DNA of 64,000 nt from Paramacrobiotus metropolitanus (lineage: Eukaryota; Tardigrada; Eutardigrada; Parachela; Macrobiotidae), in the NCBI RefSeq assembly GCF_019649055.1, contig NW_026570224.1:3348001-3412000 (forward strand), given 5' to 3'. The notes below the pieces were generated by a model. That model saw only the letters and a list, made by a program, of their open reading frames with translations. It was not told the origin of the DNA and searched no databases. The position numbers and the translations under genes were made by a program. Shown here piece by piece: positions 13,172-28,512 of the stretch; within the stretch, counting starts at the first letter, position 1; each line of letters starts with the position of its first letter.

Positions 13172-16100
13172 TCATGCTACTGCGTTGTTTGAGACAAAAT
13201 TCTTTTGATCGGCGTTAGAACAGATTTTATTACTGAGGTCTTGTAGCATCTGTGCATCCGGACAGTACGTTAAAGGTGCAAATGTGGCAAGGACCGGATA
13301 CTGCAGACCCTGGTCCACGTCGTCCGCATCATGCGTGGTCACTGACACGTAATTCGACAGTCCAGGATAGCCTTTTCGGGAGGTAATCACCGATCCCTCG
13401 GCGCATCTCTTGATAATGGACAGCAAATAATCATCGCGTGTCAACAGACTAGCATCCGGATTGACCACTAGAAAACTGTACACATCGTTCAGCAGCCAAC
13501 GAAGCTTTTTCAATTTGGAAAACAGAGCCGGTCGCAGACAACTGTTGTTGTAGCTCTGTATGCCGAAATAAACGAGCTCTTTCCCTCCGTCCTGATCCAG
13601 GAATAAATCTTGAACCTCAGCCGAGTTATTACCCAAGAGTAGACTTTTTAACTTCAGCAGATTGTCAAAGGAGCCGCGTTCTATACGGTCGATACCGTTG
13701 CTTTCCAAATTCAGATATTCCAAGTTCTGTAAGGAGGTGCGCCCTTGGGCAAAATTATCCGTTCCAATGGACGAGATGCGGTTATTAGCAATGTCCAGCG
13801 TCTGTAATTCAGGCAGATTACCGAAGGTGTGCGGTTGGATGGACTGCAGATTATTCCCGCGCAGACTGAGTAATTTCAAATGTGTCAAATGCGGAATGTT
13901 ATCTTGGGAAAGATACGTCACTATGTTGTCTTCCAGATACAAATGCGTCAGATTGTACAGGCGACTTGCGGATTCGTTAAGGGCGGAGAATATGCTTTTT
14001 TTTAACTGTGCAGAATTCATGCGGAATATGGTGACGGGCGGCAACGTCGAAAAGGCATCCATATTGACAAAAGGTGCCGGTTGCGGAGGATGGATGCACA
14101 TACTCATGTTTAGCTCGCGTAAAGTGTCAGAAATTCCAAAGAAAATTTCCTTCGTGATGTTTTTAAAATTATTGCAGCTGAGATCCAGAAAATCTATGTT
14201 TTTCAACTGACGTAAGGTCACACCGGCAAATGTGCTGAGATTATTGGAAGATAAATCCAGACTCTGTAGATTTTTAAATGCTGCAAAATACGCCTCCGTC
14301 ACAGCGTGGTCGGATCGGTCATTTTCAAAAACGGTCAAATTATTGTAGCGCAGGTTTAGGGTCCGTATCGCTGCGGCTACCTCCTGCGGAATATCCGGGA
14401 GTGTGGTGAGATTATTATGCGACAAATCCACAATGGTCAGATTAACAGCGCTGAGCCCCTGGAACACGTTATGCTGTTGGGCATCAGTGCCTAAATGATT
14501 GTGGTCAAGGTAGACTTCGGTTAGAGTGGGCAATCCTCTCAGCAGACCATGGCCAGTGATATTCGTTTCTCCCAAATCCAGTAATCGCAGACGATCGAAA
14601 TACCCAAAGAAACCCGACAGGTCGGTCGTCGAATTGACTGCAATTGGGTTGCCTCGTAAGTTCAGGGAACTTGCTGAGGATAATCTTCCAATGGCAGACA
14701 ATACGCCATCCGATAATTCAATGTTGTTATGGCTCAGGTCAACAGCGGCATCCGGTTGTAACTAAAAATGTTCAAAAAAATGTTTCAAAAAAAGTTTTGT
14801 AATCTTCTGTCAGTTTTTGAAAAATTACAAAAAGGACAAACTGTTTTGTAATCTTCTTCTTCGTCATTAATATAATTTTAATAATGCACTTAAAAATCCA
14901 GGTACCACACTTCAGTCTTTGTATAAAGCAGTATGAAAGCAGAAAAGTGTGCAGCTGACGTTAATCTTCCAATTAATTAAAGCTCCACACGGCAGACTAG
15001 ATAGCCGTTTGACCGTTTTTAAAAATTAAAAGCGACCAGGATACAATAAAAGTTATCACTACACTATATGATTATTTACAATATTTGTGATAGCTCCTGG
15101 AAATGTTGTCTTGATACCTGCAGAGCTTCTATAATCCGCATGAAAGCTGCGCTGACATGTTTTACTTGCTGTTCACTGGAGGTTCGTTGTGACACAAAAT
15201 TGTTGTACGTTAAGGTAAATGACTGTAAATTTTTTACTGCCGGAAACCGTTGGTCCGTATCATTGGATAGGTTTATCGTGCTGTTGGCGATCATAAAATG
15301 TGTGAGACTCGGGAGAGCTTCCAAAAATTTAGTTTGCCACGACGAAATACTAAGGTTACGTAGAATCAACATGGTCAGACTCGGCAGGCTAGGTGTCTCC
15401 ATGAAATCATTGACGAGATTCGTGACGCCGATTTTATTCAAGGACAGTTCCTTGATGCTGGTGGGAAGCAATTCTACCGGGAAGTCGGTTATTAATGAAC
15501 TATTCCAAATATTTAGTCGTTCAAGATTTTCCAGATTATACAGTTCCGGAAAGGTGTCCAGGGACGTTAAGTCCTGCAGATCGAGTGCAACAATCTGCGA
15601 AGCCACGGAGTCGAAGACGTCAGCGGATAGACGCGATATGGTGGGCGACAGCCAGAGATATAAGCGGAGCTGTTGTGGAGAATGAGCAAAGACACTGATA
15701 TCCGATTGGACTTGCTCGGCTGTGACGTTGTTGCAGATAACGTCATAGATGTCCTACGAATTAAAAATAACGACACTGCATTACAATAATATTTGTAATA
15801 AGCAATGGTCAGCAGAATAATAAAAACGCGGTATTAAATAGTAATGCTAATCCATAGATAGTACTAGTTATCAGAAATTGTACCATCGGTATATATCTTT
15901 CTCTGCGATGCATATAAATGGTAAGTATAAAACTGCATGAAATCCTTAAAGACGGTATTGCTTACTTCGGTTTTATTTCTTAAATTTCCTAATATAATTT
16001 TTATGCAGTAGTGTCTGATTATAGCCTTGAGAATCGTGAAATTACAGCTGCAAGAATAGAAGTATTTGTAGTGTGCTCCTTCTAATTGTTAGCGGGGAAT

Positions 16101-16279
16101 GGGATTGTCCAAGTGAATCGGTTAGCGATGTAATAAAGAAATACCTGCATGCAGTTGACCCAGCAATTCCCACTGGGAAGTCGGGAACATTTTCCTTTGG
16201 CCGAATGGCTGCTGGACAGGATAAGTACTGCAATATTTAATAAAAAGTGGAAAAAATGCACCATTTGTCTGCGTGCCAT
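13172..16279 (-). CDS. Secreted leucine-rich-repeat protein
   Basis: Three exons, 16279-16145, 15753-15118 and 14761-13172, all joined in phase 0, encode 786 residues. Residues 1-29 form a signal peptide (basic start, then HFFHFLLNIAVLIL). A Cys-containing N-cap follows (KCSRLPSGNCWVNC...VICNN). Leucine-rich repeats run from about residue 60 to 640, with clear 24-residue units such as LYLEDNIVTYLSQDNIPHL and LQSLDLSSNNLSTFAGVTL. The C-terminal ~110 residues contain several Cys (NNSCLRP, IKRCAEG, TYCPDAQ, NKICSNA) and look like a C-cap. No membrane segment or GPI-type tail follows, so the product is probably secreted and acts by protein binding outside the cell. The family resembles extracellular LRR proteins in general; I cannot assign an ortholog. 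Confidence 0.85.
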
Positions 16280-18299
16280 TTTTAACAGCACCGCAAGCCA
16301 AAGGCCGTCGTACGCGTCGACGGAGCTTCAATCAGTCCCAAGTTAGCTAGTGAAATGGAAGGAAGATTTCTAAATTTTGCCACATTCACATTTGAAGTAA
16401 TCTTAACTGCTTAAAAAAACATAAACTTTCAGATTTGTATGCGTATCAATCTGAGATCGGTATGTACAAAAAAGCGTCAGCGCAGTTCAAATTGCGATGT
16501 GAACATGTGTGCAATGTGATTAAATGAAATTTTGTACGTATGCGTACATTGTAAATACTTATGCATTGAAGTGACAAAAATACCATGTGAATTTCGACGC
16601 CTCTGGATAGCAAAATCCTTTAAACTGCTTCAAGCATTTTTCAGACGGACATTTATCATTACCTTTAGTTAACGACTGCTTGCTCCATGTTAATAGCTCG
16701 CTTATTTCCAAATCCTTGTGAAATTACGTTGTGGTTGCGTACATGAGAACATCTGAATTCAATTCACAAAATATATTAGTTAATTATGTTGTTTGTACCG
16801 GAATTTTGCATTCAACTGTTAAGCGTAAGCATAAGCGTTATAGTAAGCAAGACCACAATGATTAAACGAGTAAACCCTGGAATTACTAGTACCAGCAATC
16901 TTTGACATCGTAATTATCCTTCGTATTGATTTTCATAGAAGGTAATCAGCTGCAAAATCCTCTGCTGACTACTGTTAACGCAGAACTTCGGCAGAAGGCC
17001 GAAAATTAGCATTTCTGATGGGGTGAGACAGTAAATTTGGAAATGTAAAGTCATTCAGACCGTGTTGTACATGTTATGTCTTCGTGTCACAGCATGACGG
17101 CATGACAACGCCTATAGAAGTATCACCCTACTTCCTGTAGTGATCCTGCTTCCTAACGGAAGTCTTTTAACTAACACGTCTGAGGACCATGCATAAAACA
17201 AACGATTTTGGAGACCACATGATCTGCTTGCTGCAGCAGCAATGGTTAACATTGTAGAATGTTTTTAAACGGCACGCTCTGCGATGTGCAACGTATGGTG
17301 AACGGAGCCTAATCACTGCCTATATATACTGTATGCATGTGCAATAATGCAGTTCGTATAGTTATGCTTGTATTATTTTTTACCTCATATTGTAGTAAAC
17401 GTATTTACCTCATATTTACCTCATCGTAAACTAATTAGGGTAGAAAGGATTAAAAGCACAGAACGTGCTGTCACGTGCTGTCGTTTCAACAACAAATTAT
17501 GGCGAGAGGATCACCTTTGGCAGCTTATTCATCGGATTTCGAATGTGGGGTTATACAATTAAAGCCTCCAAAACGAGAACATGGATGCGTGTACTTTTCT
17601 TCCCGCAAGGCCCGCAAGCTTATATGCAGCGGTCATTTGACGGCGTGACCTTTTTTAGACGCTTTGTATCAGCTAAAGTGATTTAACCTTAGCGAAAACG
17701 TGACCAATATCTTAAATATTTTCCTTTGGATCAGACTATGCAGCCCCGTGCTTTATCAGAAAGGGATTGATAAATCTGTGCACATACGAAGGATTATCAC
17801 ATCAAGAACGTGGCAGATCAAATTTGCGCACATTATGCAATGTTACTTATCACTTCAAAGTACCTGCAGTACTTCAAAACTGTAAAAGACGTAATATGGG
17901 TTTTTCCACAAGGTTAATGTGTGAATATTAGCAAAGCATGCCGATAATTGACTCGATATTACATAAAAGTAATTTTATTTTGCACTGGTTTTTTTATGGA
18001 AACACATAGTGTTCACTACTCAAAATAAGACAAAGATTTGCAGCATGCAGAGCTCTATTGCAAGCCAATATTGTAAGACGTTTGTAAACTAATCTGTAAC
18101 AGACAAAAGGATGTCATATTAGCTGCTGATATTTTAAAACAGTGGAAAAATTTTCCACTTAAACAATATATATAATAATTCAACAGACAATTAACCCTGC
18201 ATTTATCAAAGATGAAAAAAGTCGATCGACTTATCACAGACATAAACAATAACGGTACTTGTGAACGGACAAGGTGAGATGGCGATCAAAGTATACAGG
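16280..18299. other. Intergenic, no gene seen
   Basis: AT-rich sequence upstream of the LRR gene and downstream of the Ras-like gene. Open frames are all under 75 codons, without domains. Short direct repeats of tttacctcat occur near 17380-17430 and an imperfect palindrome (gtggaaaaattttccac) at about 18141. Confidence 0.5.
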
Positions 18300-20039
18300 T
18301 CATGTAATAATACATTCGTCATCATCGGCAACGGGCAGTGATTGACCACGAAATTTACTGAGGAGTTTCGGTGAGCCGAACTTAACGGAATTGGTGCGGA
18401 GGCCGGCGGGAGCAGAATGGATGCGTGCCAGTCCCCGGCTCACACGTTTGACGACCGTATTTCGCGGTAAGCGCAGCTTCAATCCCAACAACAACTCTGT
18501 AAGAGCAGGGGAGAAAATAAACGGAAGTAATGATTAGGGTGGTTATTGTTCGATAATCCCGCTGTGCACGACAATAACGCGGACATTATTGTGCTTACGT
18601 ATATATGCACCCTACCTTTAAAGCAGTCCTTTACGCCGTAATCATCCTTGGCGCTGGCTTTGACAATCCCACAATTCTCCCAGTCGCATTTAACCTAAAT
18701 GAATAAAATACCGGTTTTTATTACTGTTCTCAATACGGTGTAAACATGATAAACACAGGTTTTTCGCTTTACCAGAAACTGCACATAATTGACATCCACC
18801 ACGCATTCCGCGGCCGGCAGATCCATCTTGTTGCACACGACAACGGTCGGTATAATGCTGCACTTCTGTTCATATTGTTTAATGCGAATGATTTCCTGGT
18901 GAATACTTTTAACACGTTCCAGAGATTCTTCCGAATTTACACCAAATACTAGGATAAACGCATCGGCTTGCCGAATGGCTACTTCCTGCATGGCGGGAAA
19001 ATTATGATAACCCGATGTATCTAAAATTTCGGCAGTCATCTGTACACCACCGATGGAATAGTCAACACGCTGCATCTCGTCAGCAGACGGCCTCGACGTA
19101 GATGTACGCTCAGTAGGAAATCTGTTGAACATCAACATATTTTTGAAAGTTACGCATTTTACAATAATTCAATGTCGATACGGAAGAAAACATGGACTGC
19201 ATTTTATTTAAGTATTAGTGCACTGCCAACATTAATGGCACATTCAAAACATAAAAGCGGCCACTAATATGGACAAGCGTCAAGATCTGTCGGTAAAAAT
19301 CATTTTATTTGGCTTACCTTTTATGCATAAAGCGAGATAATATGGATGTCTTTCCAACTTGACCTAGTTAAAGAAATTGCAAGGATGATTAATAAGTACA
19401 AATTGATGAATTTCACTTATTTGAGCGTTACTTTTTTAAATTACCCACACAGTAACCCAGCTTTCGTCTCGACAGTTGTTTGTTATTATACGTTACACGA
19501 TAGTTATCAAATTTAATAGAGCGATTAACCCCCGAAATTTAATTTTTTATCATAATTATTATCGCAAATATTTTTATTACATACATGCATTTCATCCATC
19601 ACGGATCATTTTACCGATAAGACCTTGAAGTTTTACAATCAGAAGTTGACATATGAACAAAATTTTATAACATTTTATCGCTAGTGCTATTGCAATTGTA
19701 CATATGTTAATTAGAAATGTATAAACTGCATATATATTAATGCAATTTCATTTTGTTCCAAAAGCCATCTCGAGAAACAAGTTGCTCACCAGCTCCAAGT
19801 ATCACTACTCTCCAACAACGTTTGGGTATAACGATGCTGTTAGGACTTATGGGCAGGGTCCCTTCACTGCGTGCTTCGTGGACTAATGCTAAACGACTGG
19901 GATGTGGTCGCACGCTGGCAGTCCGCATGCGCTCATCCAGTGGACAGTTTGACTTCACATTGCTTGGCATTCTGCGTAGTTTTATATGCGATTCACTTTG
20001 GGTACGGCACAAAAACGGAACTGGAGGTGGACGAGACAT
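18300..20039 (-). CDS. Ras-family small GTPase with CAAX box (RASD/Ras-dva type)
   Basis: Exons 20039-19790, 19363-19318, 19121-18773, 18694-18616 and 18496-18300 join with consistent phases into 306 residues. The P-loop is created across the first splice (RVVILGA + GQVGKTS). Switch II reads DTSGYHNFPAMQ, which is the RASD/Rhes and Ras-dva form rather than DTAGQE. The base-binding motif is NKMD, the G5 motif ASAK, and the last four residues CIIT form a prenylation signal, so the protein is expected on membranes as a GTP-dependent switch. Residues 1-80 before the GTPase fold are an unusual basic, proline- and serine-containing extension. The lack of Gln in the switch II position suggests low intrinsic hydrolysis. 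The start at 20039 is the first ATG after an in-frame stop; an upstream exon is possible. Confidence 0.85.
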
Positions 20040-20947
20040 ACAACAAGTCAATGAGATGGCAGGGTACGTATTCCTTGTTTAGAATAGTCTAACACGACTG
20101 GCATATAAAGGTCAAGAAACGCTCCCACAAAACACTTGAATCCGTATTGATACCAGAATCACCGACATGCAAACATGTTCTCACAGTGGTTAACACCTAA
20201 TGCTTAAGCTACAGCAGCCACCGAAAGATATGCCGAAAATGAATAATGCTCTTCTGGAATATTCCTTATAAACATTTTGGTATGTGTAATGCATGTCGGT
20301 GAAGGATTCCTTGGAATTCCGTCCGTATGTCGCATGACTCTAATGTCGCACCTCTTCGCATACGTACTCCTAGTGTAAATTTGGTAACACTAAGATCCTG
20401 TAGGATGAAGTACGTGTACATATTTGTACGAGATGCACCCGCTTTGTGGGAGCATAAACTCCACCTAAATTGTGGAATATGGACTACGTGGACCTGCTTT
20501 ATTTATTGTAAATGTATGGTCGTGAACAACTACGTACTTGTACAGGTACGATACCATACTTTGCAGTTGTATGTACAATATAATACGCATGATGTCGCAA
20601 TTTGACCGCGCAGAGCGGAAGCAGAAATTATCCCGTATTATGATTATCCGAGCTATAGCCAGGTTTCGGACAACGTCATGCAATATAACCTATAACCATG
20701 CAATATCAGAAAAATTCTTGTTCACATTGTCAGACGAACGTGTAAAGCAAAGAGTTCCAGGGTCCCATAGTTATAATAAAAGAATCGACAGTAATAACAC
20801 TAAACAATAGGATTATTCTATAGTTCAGTAGTTGCTCTTCGGATGTGTCTTGAAATTAGTGCGACCGACCCGTACTTTCTTTGATGTTATATGTTTTGCA
20901 ATCGTTTTAAAGTTTCATGTGCTTACAATTGTTGCACTTCCCACTTC

Positions 20948-20950
<3 letters not shown>

Positions 20951-20983
<33 letters not shown>

Positions 20984-20988
20984 GCATA
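20951..20988. repeat. (AT)n microsatellite
   Basis: About 19 uninterrupted AT units followed by an interrupted continuation (tatatgcatatatatg). Length is likely polymorphic. Confidence 0.95.
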
Positions 20989-21022
20989 TATATGCTAGTT
21001 ACCTAGTGTTTCGTTTTGAGTC

Positions 21023-21132
<110 letters not shown>

Positions 21133-22619
21133 ATAATGATCCACCGATCGGAAGATAATAAATTATAAAATTGTTGTCCTACAGCACTATAGACAATACA
21201 TAACTGCTACATCATGAAAACTATTGTCGCGTGATTTCTCGATTAATAAATTTAGGAGACCACTATCGTTTTGTGGATGTTTTGCATTTTCTGAATTGTG
21301 TTGTTTTTAGTACGTAATTTATGTACTGGCACCGTCGTTGCTGTCGTTGTTGTTGACGTCCTGCACGTAGAGTAAGTCATCGGTGCGCTGCGGCTGTGCT
21401 ATACCAGATGCAAATGCTTTATTCAGAAACGAAGAAGCGAGTGATTGCACTACATACTAATAATAATTATTACCTCATTATTTGGAAAATTGCAAACCTT
21501 AACTGTTACATCGAATTCTGATAACCGTACACGACGTGCAGTGACACGTCGCCGACGTTGATTTCAGTAATTCAGCAAAATTGCAGATGCATAAAATCTG
21601 GGAGAGGCGAATCTGGGAAACATACAGCTGTGAGGTCCATAAATTCCACATATAGCATAAGGTAATTTACTGTTCCTAAGTCATATTTACAATTTGTCTG
21701 ATGAGTTCGATTTCTTTAAATTTCGGTAAAGAGCGGGGTAACCGGGACAAATTACAAACGTCACCATAATGCATGGGGTTGGATTTTGACGAATTGCCAC
21801 TGTGCATTTTTAATACAGCGTGTCGCATGACCGGCAGGCGTGTTTGCCGACATGGTTAGTCGGCTGATTTTAATGATACGAAATTGTTTTAAAGTAAATT
21901 ATTACTTTTGTCATAATAAAGAATTTTCCAGCATCGCGCTCACTGTGTTTCGATGGCGAGCCAGACGGTAAATTCAACGCAACAAATCGCAGCGATTAAA
22001 AGCACCTCACAATCAGATCCAGTGCTTACAGTAAGCTATAATCATGCTGTAGAAGTCGAAAAGCGAATCGGCATAGCCACAGAACAGTGTTCCCAACGCA
22101 GATTTACTTATCTTTCAAATGCGGACAGCGCAAACGCTACTGTCAGATATCAGATTCTCATCATACGATCCCATTCACATGATTCTGGTAAGGTAGTCAG
22201 GTACGGTTACGTACCACATTTGCTACCCTGTTCTGCAGATTCCCATTCAGAGAATGCCACTGCCAGCATGAAACACCATGGAATAGAATGCGCGTGTGTG
22301 CTAATCCGTACAACCCAGGGGCATGTGAGGATTTAATTTAAAAAATGAATAGTCCTATTGACGCACGTTCCTAAAATACAATCTGTTCAAGTAAAATGAA
22401 ATCGGAGCCCTATACATATCTTCCAAATGACATGTCCAATCAATGGGAAAATTTCCCGTGTCGACTCAGAAAGGATTATACTGTACACCCCGAGATAACC
22501 TACTTAAAAGGTCAGGCTTATTTTGGACTTGCAATCCAGAAGCCATGAAATTCTAACAGGAAAACAATTCCCAACATACAATGCGTTTAAAACTAAAAAG
22601 GCAACATCGAACGTTCTGC

Positions 22620-24290
22620 TTAAACAGGAATGGCGTCAACGATTTCCTCTCCGTCCAGATCGAGATCGTTGGCTGATTTCTTCCCATCCAGGATATCCCC
22701 GTCGAAGCGAAACTGAAAGTCATCCAGTTTCTTGCCCATTCGCTGACAGTAGCGCTGCATGAATACGCTCAAAGGCGCGCGCCGGTCCACGTCAATCTGG
22801 ATACGGTTTTTGGATGTCACAGACTGAACACTGAGTATAATTTTGTGTTGGGCCGGTATGGTTGCATTCGCACTCGACACTGTTGAATCTTTGAGCGCGG
22901 CTTGGAAAAGACGTTCACTACCGATATCCGTTAACAAGTCGAACGGGCTGACGGAATGTGAAGGATCTACAAACAGGATAAAAATATCGCATAATAGTAT
23001 GAATAAACAAAAAAATGTTATAGACAAGGCAGCGCCATATAAAGGACTGCAAAAAAGAAATTACTATATAATATTCGCAAACGTGGTTCAGTTCTATTAT
23101 TTCTGTTTCCATCTTAAGTCATCGGAAGTCGTCTTACGGAAGAGAAATAAAGCCGTCCATCTACAAAATCCGGATGATACAAACTTGCACAGCTTAAACA
23201 GAACCTGACATGAGAGGATTACGTAGAACCGCCAGTTTAGCGCATTCACCAACTCCATCATGTTTCGAAACTTTGATTTTCACCAATAGTAGTACGCATT
23301 GCGCAGAAAATAATTTTTTTAAAAATGTAATCAGATTATCAGCACAGCAAGATTAGCTTTTACTAAATTACAAACGGGTAAGTAGCCAACTTATTCCGAA
23401 TACCTGTGGCATGTCAATATAAACTGAAAAAGTGCACATAACATGTTATAAATTATTGCTGTTAAAAATACCATCAAAGCAATGCAATGCGGGATAATAA
23501 ATATATTTCATTTTTTGCCATGCTTTTGAGCCGACAGCCTTCAGCCTGCTCTACCAGCAATAATCACTCACCTGAATTGCAAAAGATGATGATTTTCTCC
23601 ACTTCGGTCTCCATTATCTGCGCCATCTTCACAAATATATCCTGCATGGATTCCGATGGCAGCAGAGAGAACTTGTTCCGTCTCCCTTTCCATATAACAA
23701 TCACTCGTTCATGCAAGATCTTCGGATCCGACGTGGAAGACGTGCAGCTCACTGCAGGCTCAACAATAATTTCGTTGGAGCATTCTCCTGTGTCATCGTC
23801 CGCCAAGGCTTTCAGCAACTGTTCGCGTGCGCGCTTGGCAGCTTCCACTTTCTTCTCGGAAGACGCACGTGCTGCTTTCTGCGCTTTCGTCAATTGGGGT
23901 CTGCGCTTTTTCTGCTTGTGTACCTCTTCCAAAAACTCGCAGTCATCGTCTTCCTCAGTCAACAACGATTCATCATCTGGTGGTGTGATTCTGGCTTTTT
24001 TTCTGGGACTTATGGGAGTGCTACAGGCCTTGATCTTTACAGATTCTGTAAAAGTCCTTGTAATCAAAGACTCGTCTGCTTCAAAAGAAATCGGCCCAGG
24101 GGAAGTGGGTTACAAAAAACTACAAAATATCGTACTCGATAGTCCCCGTATTAAACCCACCTGGATTCGCTTTTGGTGCAGTCACACGGATGTTCTTTTC
24201 GTTGACAACTGATAACGCTTTGGCAGTCAGATCCTTAATACTGTTCTTCCCAATGAGTTTCTTGATACCATATGCCTCGTATGCTGGCAT
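22620..24290 (-). CDS. NFATC2IP: NFATC2-interacting protein (NIP45/Rad60-like), tandem SUMO-like domains
   Basis: Exons 24290-24161, 24075-23572 and 22966-22620 join in phase 1 and phase 1 to encode 326 residues. The N-terminal half is acidic and basic in turn: a proline-basic patch (ISPRKKARITPP), a run of acidic residues (LLTEEDDDCEFLEE), then a Lys/Arg-rich helix (KQKKRRPQLTKAQKAAR). Two SUMO-like domains follow: one at about 155-225 (ERVIVIWKGRRNKFSLL) and one at about 245-326 (IQIDVDRRAPLSVFMQRYC...LDGEEIVDAI). This order is that of NIP45/Rad60/Esc2 proteins, which bind SUMO-pathway enzymes such as UBC9 in the nucleus and help genome stability. The second domain ends at residue 326 without a Gly-Gly tail, so it is not itself conjugated. 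Confidence 0.85.
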
Positions 24291-25408
24291 CTTCAGTTAG
24301 TTTTCAGTTTCTTCAGTTAACTTCGTCGCCTCTTCAAGAGAAATAAGAATAAAAAGGAGAATTAAAAATTACGAAAACTCCAGAAACTGGTGATGAGATC
24401 AGTTTCAAAACTCTTGAATCTTGATTCTTGATTTTTACTTTCCATCCGTCCAACCCCAGGATAACTAAAATAAAATTTTAAACAAGCGCCGGCTAGGGCG
24501 GTTACGCTTTCGACACTTCTTTCCCGCTTGTCGTTTTCTGATGCCGTTGGTTACGGTAAAAGTGTCGCATTTCCCAGAAGGCAGAAACACCCGTGCGAGC
24601 TGGAGCGACGGCAGCGCAGGCCGAACAGGATGAGGTCAGTATAAAGTACTGTACCAGGATATGACGAAGGATAGGACTACCTGTCCAGCGCTTTGGGATT
24701 CTAAACTCTGGATCTTTCGTACCGGAAGCTTATATCCAGGCCAAGGAAACGGATAAGAACATACGATAAGAAGGCGAGGCACGACTGTACGAGCAACGGA
24801 ATAAATATCTACACCACGGGATCAGTATGATATAAAAATTCAGCGTGAAAACGTGGCTTCCATTTAGGCTGCAGGGGAGCAGCTCCGCCGGGAGCACATT
24901 TAGGTCAGTTGTTCTGTTCTTCCTGTCTGCTGATTCATATGTACGATATGATGTTGACTGCTCTTTTATAATTCTTTTCGTGCGACTGTGCGAGTAGAGA
25001 AGCACTGAAGATAAACCCATAATTCTGTATGTACGAGTTTCAGGAGCATGCACAAGTTTTCAATGATGCTTTTGCTGCCATATCCCGCTGCGGATGACAG
25101 AGAGCCAGAGACGTACAGCGGTAAATACGAGCACGTATACTATTATGTGGCAATTTATGCCTACTCACAGTCAGAGCAACTTTGCCAGCTCTGTATAATT
25201 CTATAAATCACTAATTAGCGATAGCAATGCATTACTGATTACTCATACATTTCCAATTTTCCACCTATAGTTCTGTTTTAAGAATGGAAGTCGTTCACTT
25301 TTTTACTTCTCAATTTTCACCATAAAACCAGCAACAACAAAGAGTGTTGTTAAAATCTAATAAGCTCGGAATTTCGATTGTCCATACTGCTCGTGGTGAG
25401 TAAGTATT
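24291..25408. other. Intergenic between NFATC2IP-like gene and RIOK2
   Basis: Holds the promoter of the NFATC2IP-like gene and the 3' flank of RIOK2. A GC-richer stretch near 24480-24640 is a plausible promoter. The longest open frame (107 codons, minus strand from 25053) shows no domain or splice context. Confidence 0.45.
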
Positions 25409-27920
<2,512 letters not shown>

Positions 27921-28512
27921 ATTGACTTTTAAATAAAGCCGAACTGTATTATTTGCAGACTGTGTAAGGCGAAACTATTACGTACTGAAATCCGAAAACC
28001 CCTGGAAAAGTTTTAAAAGACTAAGAGCTTGGCAGCTTTTTGAAATTACTTAAAATCGTTAAGTTCAGCCGAAACTCAAGCGGGCAAGCTTGCGCAGCTG
28101 CACGCTGCCGACGTGCAAATGCGCACGGGTTTTCTGCACTTACAGGGTAAACGGTAAACAAAACCAGCTGGAAAAAATTAATAAAGTTAAATTAGTTAAA
28201 TTGTTAAAAGTACTTAACTGGTAAAAGTTTTAAATGAAATGAATTTTTCTGACTCGTGATGTTTATCTGCCTGGGTACAGTTGAGTTGCTGAGAGATCCA
28301 TTCACGCTTGATATGATGAGGATCCGCTGCCCGATTTTTCTTTGACTTCTCATCGTTAGAGCATTTGATTTCCGTTAGCGCTGGACATCAGTCTTCAGAC
28401 TTCTGAGTGTATTCTGCCGCCAGTGGAAAGGACGCAACTGAAAATCGTGAAAGACAACTAGACAAGTGCGCCAGCATTTAGAGAAGCGCGCCGTGTAGGA
28501 AGCATCTCCATT
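27921..28512. promoter_or_regulatory. Probable shared promoter of RIOK2 and SMU1
   Basis: 592 bases separate the two start codons, which point away from each other. It is more GC-rich around 28075-28140, with the word gtgca and related gcgcac steps repeated (cagctgcacgctgccgacg, then gtgcaaatgcgcacggg). I see no TATA box. Both products are ubiquitous nuclear or ribosomal factors, which suits a bidirectional housekeeping promoter; this is an inference from layout. Confidence 0.5.

Noticed and set aside
13662-14210. 182-codon plus-strand frame inside the LRR gene
   Set aside because: Antisense shadow of the LRR repeats.
15068-15685. 205-codon plus-strand frame
   Set aside because: Antisense of the second LRR exon.
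21953-22336. 127-codon plus-strand ATG frame
   Set aside because: No domain, signal peptide or splice context; composition looks like chance. RNA evidence would be needed.
23487-24212. 241-codon plus-strand frame
   Set aside because: Antisense of the NFATC2IP-like second exon and intron.
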